In this document: positions 12,650 to 23,130 of the stretch, piece by piece
Layout: every line of letters begins with the position of its first letter
Position numbering within the stretch: position 1 is the first letter of the stretch
Assembly: GCA_033032175.1 (NCBI GenBank)
Contig: CM065318.1
Location: forward strand, 12,896,001 to 12,960,000
Reading direction: 5' to 3'
DNA: 64,000 nt
Source: Saturnia japonica
Taxonomy: Eukaryota; Arthropoda; Insecta; Lepidoptera; Saturniidae
Position numbers and translations under genes: made by a program
The notes under the pieces: generated by a model
The model's database searches: none
Seen by the model: only the letters and a program-made list of their open reading frames with translations
Told to the model about the DNA's origin: nothing

Positions 12650-13262
12650 GTTTGGTAGCATACAGAACATACTACAGCCTGGTGATCGGAGTAAATATAC
12701 ATGTTGCACATTTTGCACCACTTTTTAGTCGTCTGATTTCGAGCTCTCGGTCAAAGTGCGCATCGACCAACTCGTCCCATCTTTGGTGTAATATCGTGAT
12801 GTACCACTTGAGATATATATACCTTACCATTTTTATTCTTAATTTCAGCTGTCAAGGATTTGTATCTGTTGTTGCTCGGCGAATCTTATGGAGTTTTATC
12901 AAACTGACAGACAATTCTTGTGGACACTTCTCCTTTCGGGTTTGGTAGTCTTCTACGAATATTTTGGACGCGAGTTCGCGTTTATGGAGGCGGTTTTTTA
13001 CTCCAAATGGCACCATTGACTGATTTATAAACTTCACACTGACTTCCGCTTCCAAAGTCTGAGAACGGAATGTCACTGTTTGAAATAGATTTCGAAACGT
13101 CCAATTCATCTGGTTCTAAAGTTCTAATACTTAGGTGTTTAATTAGAAAAATAAAGATTACATCAAGTCTGATTCAGGTTCTGCATCAGTCTCTTCACTC
13201 TCGATAATTTAATCGTCATCTACAGCAGTTTCCATCAGCCATCTTTCATCTTGTGCGATTTG
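12650..13262 (-). pseudogene. piggyBac-like transposase remnant, internally deleted
   Basis: Read on the - strand, three pieces resemble parts of a piggyBac-type transposase. About 13262-13140 encodes QDERWLME and an acidic, Glu/Asp-rich segment with a stop, like the acidic N-terminus of the family. About 13109-12855 encodes a piece with NRLHKRELASKIFVEDYQ and a following CPQEL, like the region after the catalytic core. About 12770-12655 encodes a Cys-rich tail with pattern C-x2-(stop)-...WCKMCN...CSVC, like the zinc-binding C-terminal domain. The catalytic DDD core is missing, and stops and frameshifts interrupt the rest, so it is dead. Possible edges are TTAA at 12343 next to AACCACAGTACACG, and GTGTATTGTGGTG at 13891, roughly inverted; this pairing is tentative. 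The family call rests on motif resemblance only. Confidence 0.5.
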
Positions 13263-13355
13263 TTTTTCATCCAAGACGAAATTTTTGCTAAATCTAAGAA
13301 ATATATTTGTAAACGAAAACCTAATATCTATTACTTTTTATTTAAATATATAAAT

Positions 13356-13607
13356 AAATACATACATAAATCACGCCTATTTCCCATCGGGGTAGACAGA
13401 GACCACGTCCTTCCACCTGCTACGATCCTGGCATACCTCTTTCGCTTCTTCGACATTCATTAATCTTTTCATGCATGCTCGTCGGTTTAGAGTACTCTTC
13501 ACCTTACCTTTCTTCAGAACATCTCCGATTTGATCGATAAATGTCCGTCTAGGCCTTCCCCTTCCAACGATTCCTTTCACACTCGCATCAAAAATTTGTT
13601 TAGTCAT
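13356..13607 (-). mobile_element. C-terminal end of a non-LTR retrotransposon ORF2
   Basis: A 76-codon - strand frame contains [20 protein letters not shown], then [20 protein letters not shown] and [16 protein letters not shown] before its stop (about 13377). The series GRPRR..(I/D)Q..., [27 protein letters not shown] is a familiar C-terminal tail of a lepidopteran LINE polyprotein, beyond the reverse transcriptase. Below the stop the sequence becomes (ATAAATACATACATAA)-like. The element is 5'-truncated, with no RT motifs. It lies next to and possibly inside the piggyBac-like remnant. Confidence 0.7.
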
Positions 13608-14965
13608 TCTTCTTTAAAAAAATAAGCATTAAGAAAATAGTAAATATATAATAATAAACTTAAAATAAAAATTACTTACTTTTATTTGGTACGTCAATAC
13701 TCGCGCGGATTACTATGGTAGGTCCGCGATTTTGAAAGAAAATTACACAGACGTATGAACGCACAGACGTCACAATTTGGTCTGTTGACAAATTAAATTG
13801 GAAGCTTTCCTGGAATTGCGATATTCTAACTCTTAAAACTTAAAATATATAGCTAATAATGTTACCCTGGTGTACTATAGTATGCCGTGGGTGTATTGTG
13901 GTGTCAAATAAATATTAAATTATTTTTGACCAAATAAGAAACAACAACTTTGACGTTCAAGTTCAGTATAACGTATATTGCTCATAGTAATGACGTCATC
14001 GGATCATAGCCATAAAGACAATCAATGAATAATGCTTACTAACAATGCGGTTTTATCACGAATTATTCACTTAGCTGTCGCCCTCGCAACAATTTACTTG
14101 AATATTGTTATTCAATTTTGTTTATCTTTGTTGAGTAAAATTATTGTACTTCAAGTTACGACAAACACTGTATAAAAGCAAACAACGATCATTTAGACAA
14201 CAAACCGGCGTCGTTTTATTTTGAACTTTTATTATTATCAATCCCATGTTTAAATGAATTTTCTTTTTAATTTTTACATACATAGAGAGATTAAACGATC
14301 TTTGGTTGTGTTGTAAGCGTTGATTAATAATTTAGTCTCCGCTGCGCTTCAACGTTGAAGCAACGCGAAAACCAATCATTAATCTATGTTTGTGAATAAA
14401 TATACATATTAATAATTTTAATGTATATTATTTCTCAAAGGAGTTTTTTTTTTTTGATAACTCTTTAATAAAATTAATTACTCAAACATCATTTTAAGGC
14501 TTAGGTTCCCCCGCTATTAAGTTTGTAAAAGTAATGTTTTCGTTAATAAAAATATTTGTTTAAAAAAAATCATTAGTTATGCCATTAGTTGATGCTACTT
14601 GGTACTTGGTGAGCGAACTGATTTCCGCAACTAGGCCACTAGCGGGCCCTTTTTGCGCGACGGGAGGATTTTATTAATCCAGCCACCATTTTCATTATCA
14701 TTACCATACCATCACCAGTTTCATTAGCATTAAGTTGGTACTAATGAAAATATATTCAAGGTGCCATCTATTAACAGTCTGTTTAACTAAAATAACAGCT
14801 GATTGATGGTTTATTTATTTAAATTGTATAATGTGAAAAAAATTCGCACGGGTCAGTTAGTTTACATTAATTTCTAACTTATCCTATAATGATACAACGC
14901 ATTTACTTACATTTTTTTTTTATGTTAACACAATTTTGAGGCGCAATTCTATGTAAATAAAATGA
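13608..14965. other. AT-rich non-coding stretch with short palindromes
   Basis: There is no gene. Notable strings are a consensus CRE octamer TGACGTCA at 13991 and a perfect 16-bp palindrome GCTTCAACGTTGAAGC near 14346. TATAAAAG at 14171 is a TATA-like string without a supported transcript. Confidence 0.45.
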
Positions 14966-14969
14966 TTAA

Positions 14970-15228
14970 GGTTTGCCGTTGTTCGCGCATAACGCAAAAT
15001 CTACTTGATAGATTTTAATAAAAAAAAAATTATTTTACTCCTTAGACACTTGGTCCTTATCAAAAAAATATATATCACGATTTCATCATTCAATAAAAAG
15101 TTATGAAGGTTTAAAAACTACGATTCTTATATGCACTACGCGGTCGGTGATGTATTTTATTTTCGTAGAGAAGTGGGGATTTATATTAGTGTAGATTAAC
15201 GAGAACGAAGTCGCGGGCGGTTTCTAGT
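14970..15228 (+). mobile_element. 3' portion of a Helitron-like element
   Basis: Shares GTTCGCGCATAACGCAAAAT, TTTACTCCTTAGACACTTGG and ATCACGATTTCATCA with 62075-62228, and ends GAACGAAGTCGCGGG then TTTCTAGT. The 5' part is not recognisable. Confidence 0.5.
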
Positions 15229-15611
15229 AAATAAATAAATAACTTTCTTCATGCTTATAACAAAATAAGAAAACGTGATTTCGAAGTCAATTCAAATTGA
15301 CAAGCGTTCTGATAAAATCAAAAGCTTTTTGTTCATACGCGTGATTGTTTTAACATGTAGCTACCTACCTAATTGATGAAACTTACTTTACAGTCATAAA
15401 TGTTACCTGTCTCTTTGATATATAAACACTTAAAGATTGATGTCTGATAGTGACAGAAGCTATATTATTTTAAAAATTAACATTTGACAGTTGCATAGTT
15501 TATATCTTATTGATATCTCATTTGTTTACTACAATTACTATAGCTTGGTATGGAGAATTTTTTTCTTGATCTTTTTAGGTTTTAACCTTTGGCCGTTATA
15601 GCACCCGATGT

Positions 15612-15775
15612 TAATGGACGTTGCGGTAACATGCTAGCCTATTGCAAGTATTGAGGTTAGGGTAGCTATCCAGGCGAGCATTAGAAAATGGCCTACCACC
15701 ATTGAAAGTTCAAGCTGGTAGGGATTCGCACTCACGGCGATCGAAGCTGTGCCCGACCACGCTATCACAAAGGTT
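15612..15775 (-). mobile_element. tRNA-derived SINE
   Basis: The - strand reads GATAGCGTGGTCGGGCACAG (A-box match TAGCGTGGTCGG) and then GTGAGTGCGAATCCCTACCA (B-box-like). It is followed by a body GGTAGGCCATTTTCTAATGC then TCGCCTGGATAGCTACC. The same body motif recurs at 57.1 kb, which supports a dispersed SINE family. Confidence 0.6.
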
Positions 15776-15884
15776 TAATTGCTTGCGGTATTTTTCAATA
15801 TTTTAATGACTAGAGATTTATAAAGATTTGTCTTTTTAACATAAATAATAAAATATATAGATTTCAAACATTAACAATACTTTT

Positions 15885-16190
15885 TAGCCGACTGCCAAAA
15901 AGAAGGATTATGTTTTTAAGCGTATGTATGTAGGTATGTATGTACGTATATTTCTTTGGCACGTTCTGTAGCCTAAACGGCTTAATGGATTTAGCATATG
16001 TAGTGTCGTTAGATTCGTCTTAATTGTGGAAGTGATATAGACTATGTAATGTTTAAGTACGACTTCTGGGTATCAAATAAAAAGCAAAAATCGAAACATA
16101 TTTTGTTTGGCCAAGTGGTTTTTATGTTTTATGTTGTATTGCAGTCGGGTTTTTGTTACCTTTTTAATAATTTAGTTTGTTTAAATGATT
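15885..16190 (+). repeat. Repeat family A, copy 4
   Basis: Left end TTTTTAGCCGACTGCCAAAA, right end TTGCAGTCGGGTTTTTGTTA, inverted. It retains TTTCTTTGGCACGTTCTGTA, GTCTTAATTGTGGAAGTGAT and a (GTAT)n-like stretch inside the left end. With flank-like TTTTTAATAATTTAG(C/T)TTGTT also shared between copies, the true right edge may lie slightly further out. Confidence 0.65.
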
Positions 16191-17069
16191 TAGCAAGTAG
16201 TTCATTAAATGACGCTAATTATTGAAACTACAAAACGCTAAAACTAAGACATTTATGCAGGCTGGTATGACAGTCACCGTTGTATTTGAACTGTACTGTG
16301 CTTACAATTACTTGCTTAAAGGTCTTACCAGGACAGTATCGTCAATTTTTCGGGCTACTATAAAAACTCGGTCCCAAACCACTAGTTGCTTTTCCAGCTT
16401 TCATGGATCTTACATTTCATCAGACTTCATGCATCTATGTCTGCTAAATATGGCTATAAAGATAGTATTAACTACACGTTGTGTTTTAAAGATTTGTTAT
16501 ATTTAACAAAAGTACGACATTAAATTTTTGCTATGCTAAATAATGCTTTTATTTGCTGTAACTTTGCTTTTTAAGTTAATGAACAGATTAATTAGCACTG
16601 TTTACTAACATTAAAGTATTTAGTTTATGGGAACTTCTAAGTTTACCGTAACGTACTTAGTCTTCGTTTTTATTAGTATTGATGAAAATTAATGAGACTA
16701 CTTGATGAGTGAAAGTATTAAAATTGATTAATCTTAAATTAACAACTAATTGTTGAAGTTGTATTATACTCTTGACTTAAAATACATACGCACATCATGT
16801 AATGGAAGTGCGACATAATTAAGTTAGCCTTTATTAGTGATATGAATTCATTGTATATAGTTTTATTAAAATTATGTTTATTTATACTTTAAATTATTTT
16901 TATACAATTAAAAAATAAGTCTGTAAAATGAATTTACGTTATTATCATTGATAGCTAACTTCATCATGTTGGCACGAGGGATATTTTTTTTTATTAACTT
17001 TGTTTTATTACGGCTAAGATGTGTAACTTGTTACGTGCGTACAAGTTCACATTTTTAAATGTTAATTTC

Positions 17070-17570
17070 CAAGGATACGCAACCTACATACCTAGCATCT
17101 GATACCTAACGTTTATCAACATTCAGTATAAACTAAAATAAAGATAACATGACCAACAATTTATGAAATTCTCGAAAAGAAGTCTTCATTAATTTACAAG
17201 ATAAAAACAACTGAAAAGAACTTTCAAATATTCTGGAAGCATCCACATGAGATGCGGTTCTGCCAGAATACTTTGGTACAAAGATACACATCTATCATAT
17301 CTTAGACATTAATTATACGTATACATACGTATAAAGTATATTTTACCATTATGATTTTAAGAACATTCCATTAAGAAGTATTTGGATGTCGTCAATCTTA
17401 CGGCACTTGTTCGAAAATAGTGATTGAATCACTTTCATGAGATATCCATATTTCTTACGTACTTCTACTTTATAAATCACCATTAATGTGGAACCGGTGG
17501 GCGGTAAGAAATTTCTACTACTCACACAGAGATACCAATGTGGGCGGTATAAAAAGGTTGAGTACCCTTG
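17070..17570. mobile_element. Possible hAT-like non-autonomous element
   Basis: CAAGGATACGCAACCT at 17070 is matched in inverted orientation by AGGTTGAGTACCCTTG ending at 17570 (14 of 16 positions). The form CARGGGTACTCAACCTTTTT resembles hAT-type termini. I do not find a clear 8-bp target duplication, so the pairing is uncertain. No transposase is encoded; the two overlapping frames inside are low-information. Confidence 0.35.
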
Positions 17571-19100
17571 ATCTAAAGTGTGACGTCTACGACGCAACGA
17601 CCCTACATCAGGTTATTCGTCGTCGTCAGGTCATTAGAACCTATGACTTTTTGCCCGTGAGTTTTACTTTTCCCAATGATTTGAACTCCACAGAGTTTTA
17701 AAAAACAATAATATAAGTTATAAAGTACTGTTCGTTTTCACGAAAATAATTTATTCGTACTCGAAAATACGAAAGTGAAACAAAGTCAATCTTCAATCGA
17801 AGTTAAGAATAATCGTCTATATAGTATTCTCTGGTTCACTAATGACTAAATTACGGTTGTACTTACAATCATTCGTTAGCACTACTCTTTGGTTAGTCCT
17901 CTTGCAGATTTCTTCTCTTTATCGCTTCCGGTTTTCGTTTGGTTGTCCAGAACAGAACTGTTCTCCGTCCGTCGGAATATGTCTCGCTTACATATTATAC
18001 AAAAAAAGCGAGGAGTCAAAACCTTATTTTTAGACCTTACCATTTTTTTAGACCTTACATGTTTGTTTAGATAATCGACATTCGAATGTGTGCGTGATCC
18101 GCGATGCTTTTTCCTACCTTCGAATACATAAACTTTTAGTAGTACATTTTAGATACCTACTTCCAGAAAAGTGATTTTTTTATATATATCGCAACAATAA
18201 AGTACACAGACAGCCGTTACTAACAAACTTCTAACTTAGCGAAGTTGTAACAACGTGAAAAACGCCATGGGAACGGTGTCGGAACGCATCGATTGTCACT
18301 GTGAATATATAAACACAACGGTATAGCGAATAGAAACTTACGCAACTATATTATTATGCGAGTTATTCATTTGTCTATTCAGTCTTCATATTCTTGAGTA
18401 ATGCTAGATGCATATACAATATTTTAGCAATCGTCACAAGGTGAAATTATAAGCAAATGCTAAAAATCAATAGATAAATATTTAAAAAACTCGAGAGGTG
18501 TAATGGGACACCCGGTAGTAACTAAGTTCCTTTCGCTATGTATATGTTATGATAGATTGCAGATCTGATTGTATTATTCGTACCATCAAACACAGTGACG
18601 TCACTGTGCTATACTACCACAAAACGGTAAACTGCATGCCATCACTTTACCTCTAAACAACTCCATATAAAATCTCAAATATTGACTTCATCATAGACAT
18701 TTATCTAAACTCTAAAAACGTTGTCTAACAATATTAAAATCATTCAGAAGCGAAACATAATAACTACGTTAGGGTATAATGCTATTAATATTAACCTCAT
18801 AACAAACATCGTGATAAAATATAATTAAATAAAATCGTCAACGCTAACCTTATTTTGTCAGTGTAAATAAAACGGTGAATTAACAGTAGTATTAAACATG
18901 ATAAACTAGTTTAGGGATTTCATTCCCTTTCTCTTGGAAATGAAACAGATCGCACATCACCTATTGTAAACTCGTACTAATGCGGGGTACCAATGCTTTA
19001 TACTTTTACGGGTGTGCGCACAGAAACACCAAAATTTCATCGACATTGGATGAATGGTTTTGGAACCTATGCGTACAAAAAAACATTCATTTTTATATAG
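17571..19100. other. Non-coding stretch with one strong palindrome
   Basis: Apart from the 18-bp palindrome at 18591 (listed separately), no gene or known repeat is recognised. The frames near 17842-18074 overlap in two registers and lack protein-like content. Confidence 0.45.
18591..18608. promoter_or_regulatory. Perfect 18-bp palindrome containing a CRE octamer
   Basis: CACAGTGACGTCACTGTG equals its own reverse complement and contains TGACGTCA (18596-18603), the canonical binding site of CREB/ATF-type bZIP dimers. Seen directly: the palindrome. Inference: that it binds such factors; no neighbouring promoter or exon is visible. Confidence 0.3.
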
Positions 19101-19101
19101 T

Positions 19102-19275
19102 ACTAGCTGTGCCCATGGTTTCACCCGTGTTAAATTTAGTTAAACAACACCCCACCGCGGCACCGTTTCGCCGCAAACGCACCCGTGTGTAGCATATCGT
19201 GGTTCTTACGTCTTGTACCTGCCTACAACTTTCTAGATTGCTTGCCGTTCATGGTTACTGCCCCGCTCCTTAGTA
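19102..19275 (-). mobile_element. Reverse-oriented fragment of a Helitron-like/LINE-derived repeat
   Basis: The left edge is ACTAGCTGTGCCCATGGTTT, the reverse of a ...CAGCTAGT end. Internal AACACCCCACCGCGGCACCG, TTTCTAGATTGCTTGCCGTT and GGTTACTGCCCCGCTCCTTA match a second copy at 42801-42985. The coding-looking frame here is incidental. Confidence 0.5.
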
Positions 19276-19574
19276 GCGTGAAGTAAAAAAAAAGAGAAAA
19301 GTGAACGAATCTAGAGAGACAATCGATCATCAACGTCAAGTACACGTTTACCCTCTCTCTCTTTTTCATCTCTCTGTCTTATTCTAAAAAGTGTCGGCCG
19401 GACACTTTTTCCCGCGTAGCTTCCATTTGCTAAACGCGTGATACAGAACTTCGTTCCAATAATTGTATTAATTTTATAATTGGTAGCTCTACTTCTGAGG
19501 CGTGAGTTGATATGCCTCGTACAGATTACAGGTTTACATGGAGTATTTCGACGTCCATATGCACCTATTTTGCG

Positions 19575-20045
19575 TGATGCTGGCCAACCTCAATCGTGCC
19601 AGCCCAATTCCTCCTGAAAGTCCATCAGTCGCCCGATATTGTGAAAAACCTTTGGAAGAGTCCTTGGCGTGCTAAGGTGTTTAACCCGGTGTTGGGCCAT
19701 CTCTCTGCATTCGAAGAGCACGTGTTTGGCTGTTTTTCTGCTCCCATACACGCTTGGCACAGGGGGCTTTCGGCAACATCTAGATTAAAAAGGGGTTTTT
19801 TATAGTACCCGTTTCCCGTTAGGCCCGGTAATCATTCGTGCTTTTCGTCTATTCAAGTTTAAGAAAGCTTTTGAGATATTGGGATTCGCACAGGGCAGTG
19901 ATCCTTTAGCTTGGCTACAGCCCCCCAGGCCAATCCACTCTGAATCTCTAAGTCGTCTTATTCTAGAGCGTATTTCTGTTTTGATCCAGCCTCATATTCC
20001 AGTGCGTATTATCGCACCCTTCGGACGTTTGGACTGAAACACACC
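19575..20045 (-). pseudogene. C-terminal fragment of a Jockey/R1-type LINE ORF2
   Basis: On the - strand one frame reads GYYKKPLFNLDVAESPLCQA, then CMGAEK. After a frameshift it continues KHVLFECRE, MAQHRVKHLSTPRTLPKVFH and DFQEELGWHD before a stop near 19587. The pattern TG..Y...LF.L..A.SPLC..C...E...HVLFEC is the C-x2-C...H-x4-C region that follows the RNase H segment in many Jockey/R1-like LINE proteins. Upstream (19800-20045) the match fades. At least one frameshift separates the SPLC and HVLFEC parts, so the fragment is dead; no reverse transcriptase catalytic motif is included. Confidence 0.6.
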
Positions 20046-20835
20046 AGCGCGAGCACGGCTACTCTGCTCTTTGAAAATACCACTCGATTTCATAATAATC
20101 GACTTTTTTCTAATGTATAAAAATAACATACATTTATATTTATTTTTCAGACTTAAAACAACATGTTATATATGTAATATGGTTCACTTGGTAACAATAT
20201 TACCGACGCTCCTAACATAGTGACCGCATTGTTTGTTTTACCCCCATAACACACCCTTAATGTGACCAGCTGTCCAATAAATTGCTGTGGGGAACCGCTG
20301 CGGGGATTATATGAAGGTCTAAACCATATAGGTCGGCTAAATCTATCGTTAATATATACAATGGTCATTCAATTTGGAAACGTGGCCAATAAGCAACAAG
20401 TTTGCGTTGTCAAAGTGACTTAATATTATATTTTTTAAGTAAATCTTCTTTAGTACCGTTGTGATTTGAAACTCGATGAAACGAAAAAGCGACAATAATA
20501 AGAGACAAACACATACATCTATAGGATTTAGTCTGCGAAAGAATAAGATAGAATACATGCGGAAGTCCTGATTTTCTCGACTATGATCGTTATCAACTTG
20601 GTCTAGCGGTGTGATAATCAGACTTGTATGCGCTGTTGTATGTACCTGCCGATTTAGGATTTTTGAAAGGTTTTAAAGATTTTTTAGGTTTTCTGAAGAT
20701 TTCACTTCTAACGTGTGAACCCCACATATGTTTTTTTTCCTATCAGTTCTTCTTTTTATTTAATTACAACTATTTTTATCCATAATTCCGCCAACATCAC
20801 GAATATTTTTCTATTTATAATCACAGATTTAAGAA
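20046..20835. other. Non-coding stretch, one unexplained minus-strand frame
   Basis: A 71-codon - strand frame (20368-20153) contains QFIGQLVTLRVCYGGKTNNA, which looks more protein-like than the surroundings but matches nothing I recognise. I leave it uncalled. The remainder is AT-rich. Confidence 0.35.
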
Positions 20836-20839
20836 AAAG

Positions 20840-20910
20840 GTTTATAATGTTGTAATCTTCGAACATTATAACAAGCTGGCGGCTCCCTTGGTAAAATTGT
20901 ACAAGGAGTT
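20840..20910 (-). repeat. Repeat family B, short fragment
   Basis: ACAAGCTGGCGGCTCCCTTG followed by GTACAAGGAGTTC matches the family B edge AAGATGG(T/C)GGCTCCCTTGTT..GGGAGTT. Confidence 0.45.
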
Positions 20911-21289
20911 CTTAATTGAAATAAATAAAATTAAAGTGTCTGTTTATAGTGACAAAAAACATATTTTTTACTAAATGTATAAACAAGTATATACGGTGCT
21001 CATATAAAAAAAACTGTTTTGTCTGTCTGTGTGTGAAGGTCATAATTATTATAATTTAAATCTAACATAACGTAGCTCGATTGACACCCGTTCGCAGCAC
21101 CAATCAAAGGGTCGGTTTTTTAACCGACCAATGCATAGCTTCTGTGTATTGCTGCTTGCCCGGACGACAGAAGTCTCAACGGGACATGAGTCTGCAAAAA
21201 GCAATGGTCAACGGCTGCCTCTAACATCAAAATTCAGTATGTTATATGTGTATACCTTTTTTGTGACAACTATCTCAGCACCAAAAGCG

Positions 21290-21470
21290 AGCAGTACCGC
21301 AGTATTATCGGTAAGTCGTGCATTATACTGTTTGTTGTGTGTTCGTGAACGTGGTGTCAATTACAATATCGAAATCGATTGCACCGATTTTGAGGGGACT
21401 TTCACTGGTAGATAGCTGATGTTATAAGAAGTAACTTAGGCTACTTTTATTTTAGGAAAATAATTAGAAT
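21290..21470 (+). repeat. Repeat family H, copy 1
   Basis: Contains ATTGCACCGATTTTGAGGGG, ACTTTCACTGGTAGATAGCT and GTAACTTAGGCTACTTTTAT, a common lepidopteran dispersed motif. The reverse complement recurs at 29.5 kb. Class uncertain (Helitron- or RTE-derived). Confidence 0.5.
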
Positions 21471-21649
21471 ACCGCGTAAATAAAAATCAATTAGAAAAAA
21501 CGATGATTTTGAGGCGCTTGAATGGCTAACACTGAGTAAACCATAAGAGATATCAAATTAATGTAGTACCTAATTGTAGATCTTATAAAGACTTATAAAA
21601 TAGTAAATGTCTATCTTATAATTTTCTGATCCTACCTAGCTACATTACG

Positions 21650-21765
21650 TAAAAAGTCGCCATAATTATATAATATAAGGCCACATAACAAATAACATAA
21701 ATTTATCAAATAAAAAACCACCACACTGTAGGTCAAGATCCCGCCAAAAACTCTTTCATTAGTAA
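21650..21765 (-). repeat. Repeat family B, fragment
   Basis: Reads AAAAAACCACCACACTGTAG then GTCAAGATCCCGCCAAAAAC, matching the distal half of family B as seen at 26.7 and 59.2 kb. Confidence 0.5.
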
Positions 21766-21820
21766 TTATTATCTAACACAATGATTATTAAATATTTTAA
21801 ATAACAACACTCTCACTCAT

Positions 21821-22352
21821 GTCTTTTACTTTTGTCGATGACAGTTTTAATTTGATAGTTGTAGTGTTGTGACCAAATAAGTAATGATATCGATCGCATA
21901 TGTCGATGTCGATGACGATATATCAGATTTTGATTAAAATAAATAAATAAAGATTACCTGTCGTTATAGTTATTTCGTTTCATTGTCGAGTACCTACCTG
22001 TATCTACTTTTTTTACATCTTCGAAAATTTTGAAGAAGTTGACATTATCAATCAAGAATTAATACATGCAACATCTTGTAATGAAATATAATATTAGTTA
22101 ATAAATTTGTACAAAAGTATCAGGCAGTAGTTTAGTTTCTTACATTTTGTAAAAAAATATCGGGTCTGTTATCGTGTTACGTTTATCGATATAGCTACAT
22201 CTCTATCAGTTTCTCCGACTCTGGTATGACCTTGTACGTGTGTAAATGTTATATTTTTATAAAAGAATGCATACATAATGTAAAAAAGTCGCTCGTTCAA
22301 GTTTTCACAGGAGCTGTCATCGAGAAAATAAAGAAATGGAATTGGTATAATT
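21821..22352. mobile_element. MITE family C, copy 1
   Basis: About 530 bp, highly similar over its whole length to 30184-30729. The right end (GAGCTGTCATCGAGAAAATA then AAGAAATGGAA..GTATAATT) is intact. The left end (TTTGTCGATGACAGTTT) is eroded outside the innermost TIR. No coding capacity. The copies differ by scattered substitutions and short indels. Confidence 0.7.
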
Positions 22353-22869
22353 ATTGAGTTATATAGAATTTTTCACGTACATTTTACACTCTACAAATTA
22401 CTATTTTTGCTAAATATTAATGGACTTTTGTTAAAATCGCCATATAACTGGTCTATATTTGAGTGATCGAAATGACTCATTGTTCTCGGTAAAACTGTAC
22501 CTATTTTATACAGATATCAATACTTAATTCCACACCAATACAATGGAGGTGGACAGACTCCGACTGAATGAAATAGGTAGCAACCTCTTTAGTTCGACCT
22601 CTCCGTTCGTCGAGAACAAAACCATTGTATTCTGATGTCATATGTTACCTCTGCTGGCGCGTTGGATTCAATTAAAGAAACAATACCGTGTATTCTTTGT
22701 GTAGATACCTTTCTTAATGTCTTGCGTATTGTATTACGTAGAGCATATAAAATAACAAAATATATGTACTACGATTATTATGATTAAATTCAAGAATGAT
22801 ACAACAATTCTAACAACACTAAGTCAAGTAGAGTATGCTATACTTTTGAATGAATTTATACAAATACTA

Positions 22870-23130
22870 ACAAGACAATTTAAAAAAAAAAAAGAAAACC
22901 ATCTTCAAATGATATTGAGTAGTTCCATGGTGTATCTTCGAAGTCGAAGGTCAAATGCCAATCACATTGGAATAAAATGGAACCATTCTTGAGATATCTT
23001 CTTTCCGTCGAAAAAAGAATTATCTAAATCGGTTCATAAACACAGAAGTTATGCCTGAACATCCACAAAAAGTATGTATACCTATAATCGAATTCAGAAC
23101 ATCCTCCTTTTTTAAAGTCGGTTACAAACC
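22870..23130 (+). repeat. Repeat family F, copy 2
   Basis: Runs from AAAGAAAACCATCTTCAAAT through AGTTCCATGGTGTATCTTCG and TCTAAATCGGTTCATAAACA to CCTCCTTTTTTAAAGTCGGT. The ends are inverted (ACC.(A/G)CTTCAAA versus TTTAAAGTCGGT). Confidence 0.6.

Noticed and set aside
14171..14195. TATAAAAG followed 20 bases later by TCATTT, like a core promoter
   Set aside because: The spacing is about 10 bases too short for TATA to initiator, and no exon or transcript follows.
17349..17701. Overlapping frames on both strands at 17.35-17.70 kb
   Set aside because: They cover the terminal region of a probable hAT-like element and contain no recognisable domain.
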